This document shows, in pieces, positions 14,522 through 14,686 of a stretch of 14,686 bases of DNA; positions within the stretch are counted from its first letter, which is position 1, and every line of letters begins with the position of its first letter. The position numbers were made by a program, and so were the translations under genes. The notes under the pieces are model-generated. The model had not been told where the DNA came from. It did not search any database and was given only the letters and a program-made list of their open reading frames with translations. The stretch lies in the NCBI GenBank assembly GCA_030917745.1, contig JAUPUC010000085.1, positions 1 to 14,686 of the forward strand, written 5' to 3'. Source of the stretch: Patescibacteria group bacterium (GTDB lineage Bacteria > Patescibacteriota > Minisyncoccia > Moranbacterales > UBA1568).

Positions 14522-14686
14522 TTAATCGTTATACATCGAAAGTGAGCCCATATAATCCGCCTTTCCGATATTCACCCCCGCCTGGCGCAGAATAGCGTAC
14601 GCCGTTACCACATGGAAAAAGAAATTCGGCACGCCATACTCAGGAAGAAACTCCCCTCCGAGAAAATGTTTCTCTGGGAAATACAG
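14522..14686 (-). CDS. DUF1993 family protein, C-terminal end only
   Basis: The last 54 residues of a gene that begins beyond the right edge; TAA is at 14524-14522. The translated end includes YGVPNFFFHVVTAYAILR and AGVNIGKADYMG, which match the C-terminal signature of DUF1993 proteins (Pro-Asn-Phe-x-Phe-His, Ala-Tyr-x-Ile-Leu-Arg, Gly-Val-x-Ile-Gly-Lys-x-Asp). These are about 170-residue four-helix proteins related to the DinB/DUF664 metal-dependent fold, of unknown function. The His in NFFFH would be a candidate metal ligand by analogy, which is inference. It is followed by yadG after 6 bases, suggesting cotranscription. Confidence 0.85.
   Translation of the reverse strand: MYFPEKHFLGGEFLPEYGVPNFFFHVVTAYAILRQAGVNIGKADYMGSLSMYND

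Overview
The window looks like part of a Patescibacteria (Candidate Phyla Radiation) genome using the standard bacterial genetic code; TGA is a real stop at the end of pilB. The evidence is a monoderm-style type IV pilus operon (pilM-N-O-B-T-C with no pilP or pilQ between pilO and pilB), a small Gly/Ala/Cys-rich protein with two VirB2/T4SS-pilin-like modules, a DUF4383 membrane protein, compact gene spacing, and almost no Shine-Dalgarno motifs. The exact lineage cannot be fixed from sequence alone.

Layout: (1) Positions 1-6483, minus strand, hold the pilus operon in transcription order pilM, pilN-like, pilO-like, pilB, pilT, pilC; pilC runs off the left edge. An extended -10 element lies before pilM and a second promoter candidate lies before pilT. 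(2) Positions 6484-6804 are a divergent control region carrying a strong consensus promoter for clpC and several short palindromes. (3) Positions 6805-10073, plus strand, hold clpC overlapping comF by 16 bases. (4) Positions 10095-11491, minus strand, hold an unrecognised 192-residue protein followed by the duplicated pilin-like protein, probably transcribed together. (5) Positions 11627-12585, minus strand, hold a DUF4383 membrane protein, a 329-base intergenic stretch with a 187-base foldback and a terminator, and a small RRM RNA-binding protein with a long leader. (6) Positions 12796-14686, minus strand, hold a YadG/YadH-type ABC exporter behind the end of a DUF1993 gene.

How the genes may work together: PilM, PilN and PilO form the inner alignment platform, PilC is the membrane platform, PilB extends the pilus and PilT retracts it. 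ComF next door is a competence-type phosphoribosyltransferase-fold protein, so the left two thirds is consistent with a pilus-driven DNA uptake or attachment locus. ClpC is a ClpP-partner unfoldase, as its IGF loop shows. The right third looks unrelated, and the YadGH-like pair resembles enterobacterial YadGH strongly as I recall those sequences.

The most unusual items are the duplicated pilin-like protein with a six-cysteine N-terminal module, the 187-base foldback at 12074-12260, and an inverted repeat that could mask the start region of the RRM gene. No tRNA, rRNA, CRISPR array or insertion sequence was seen.
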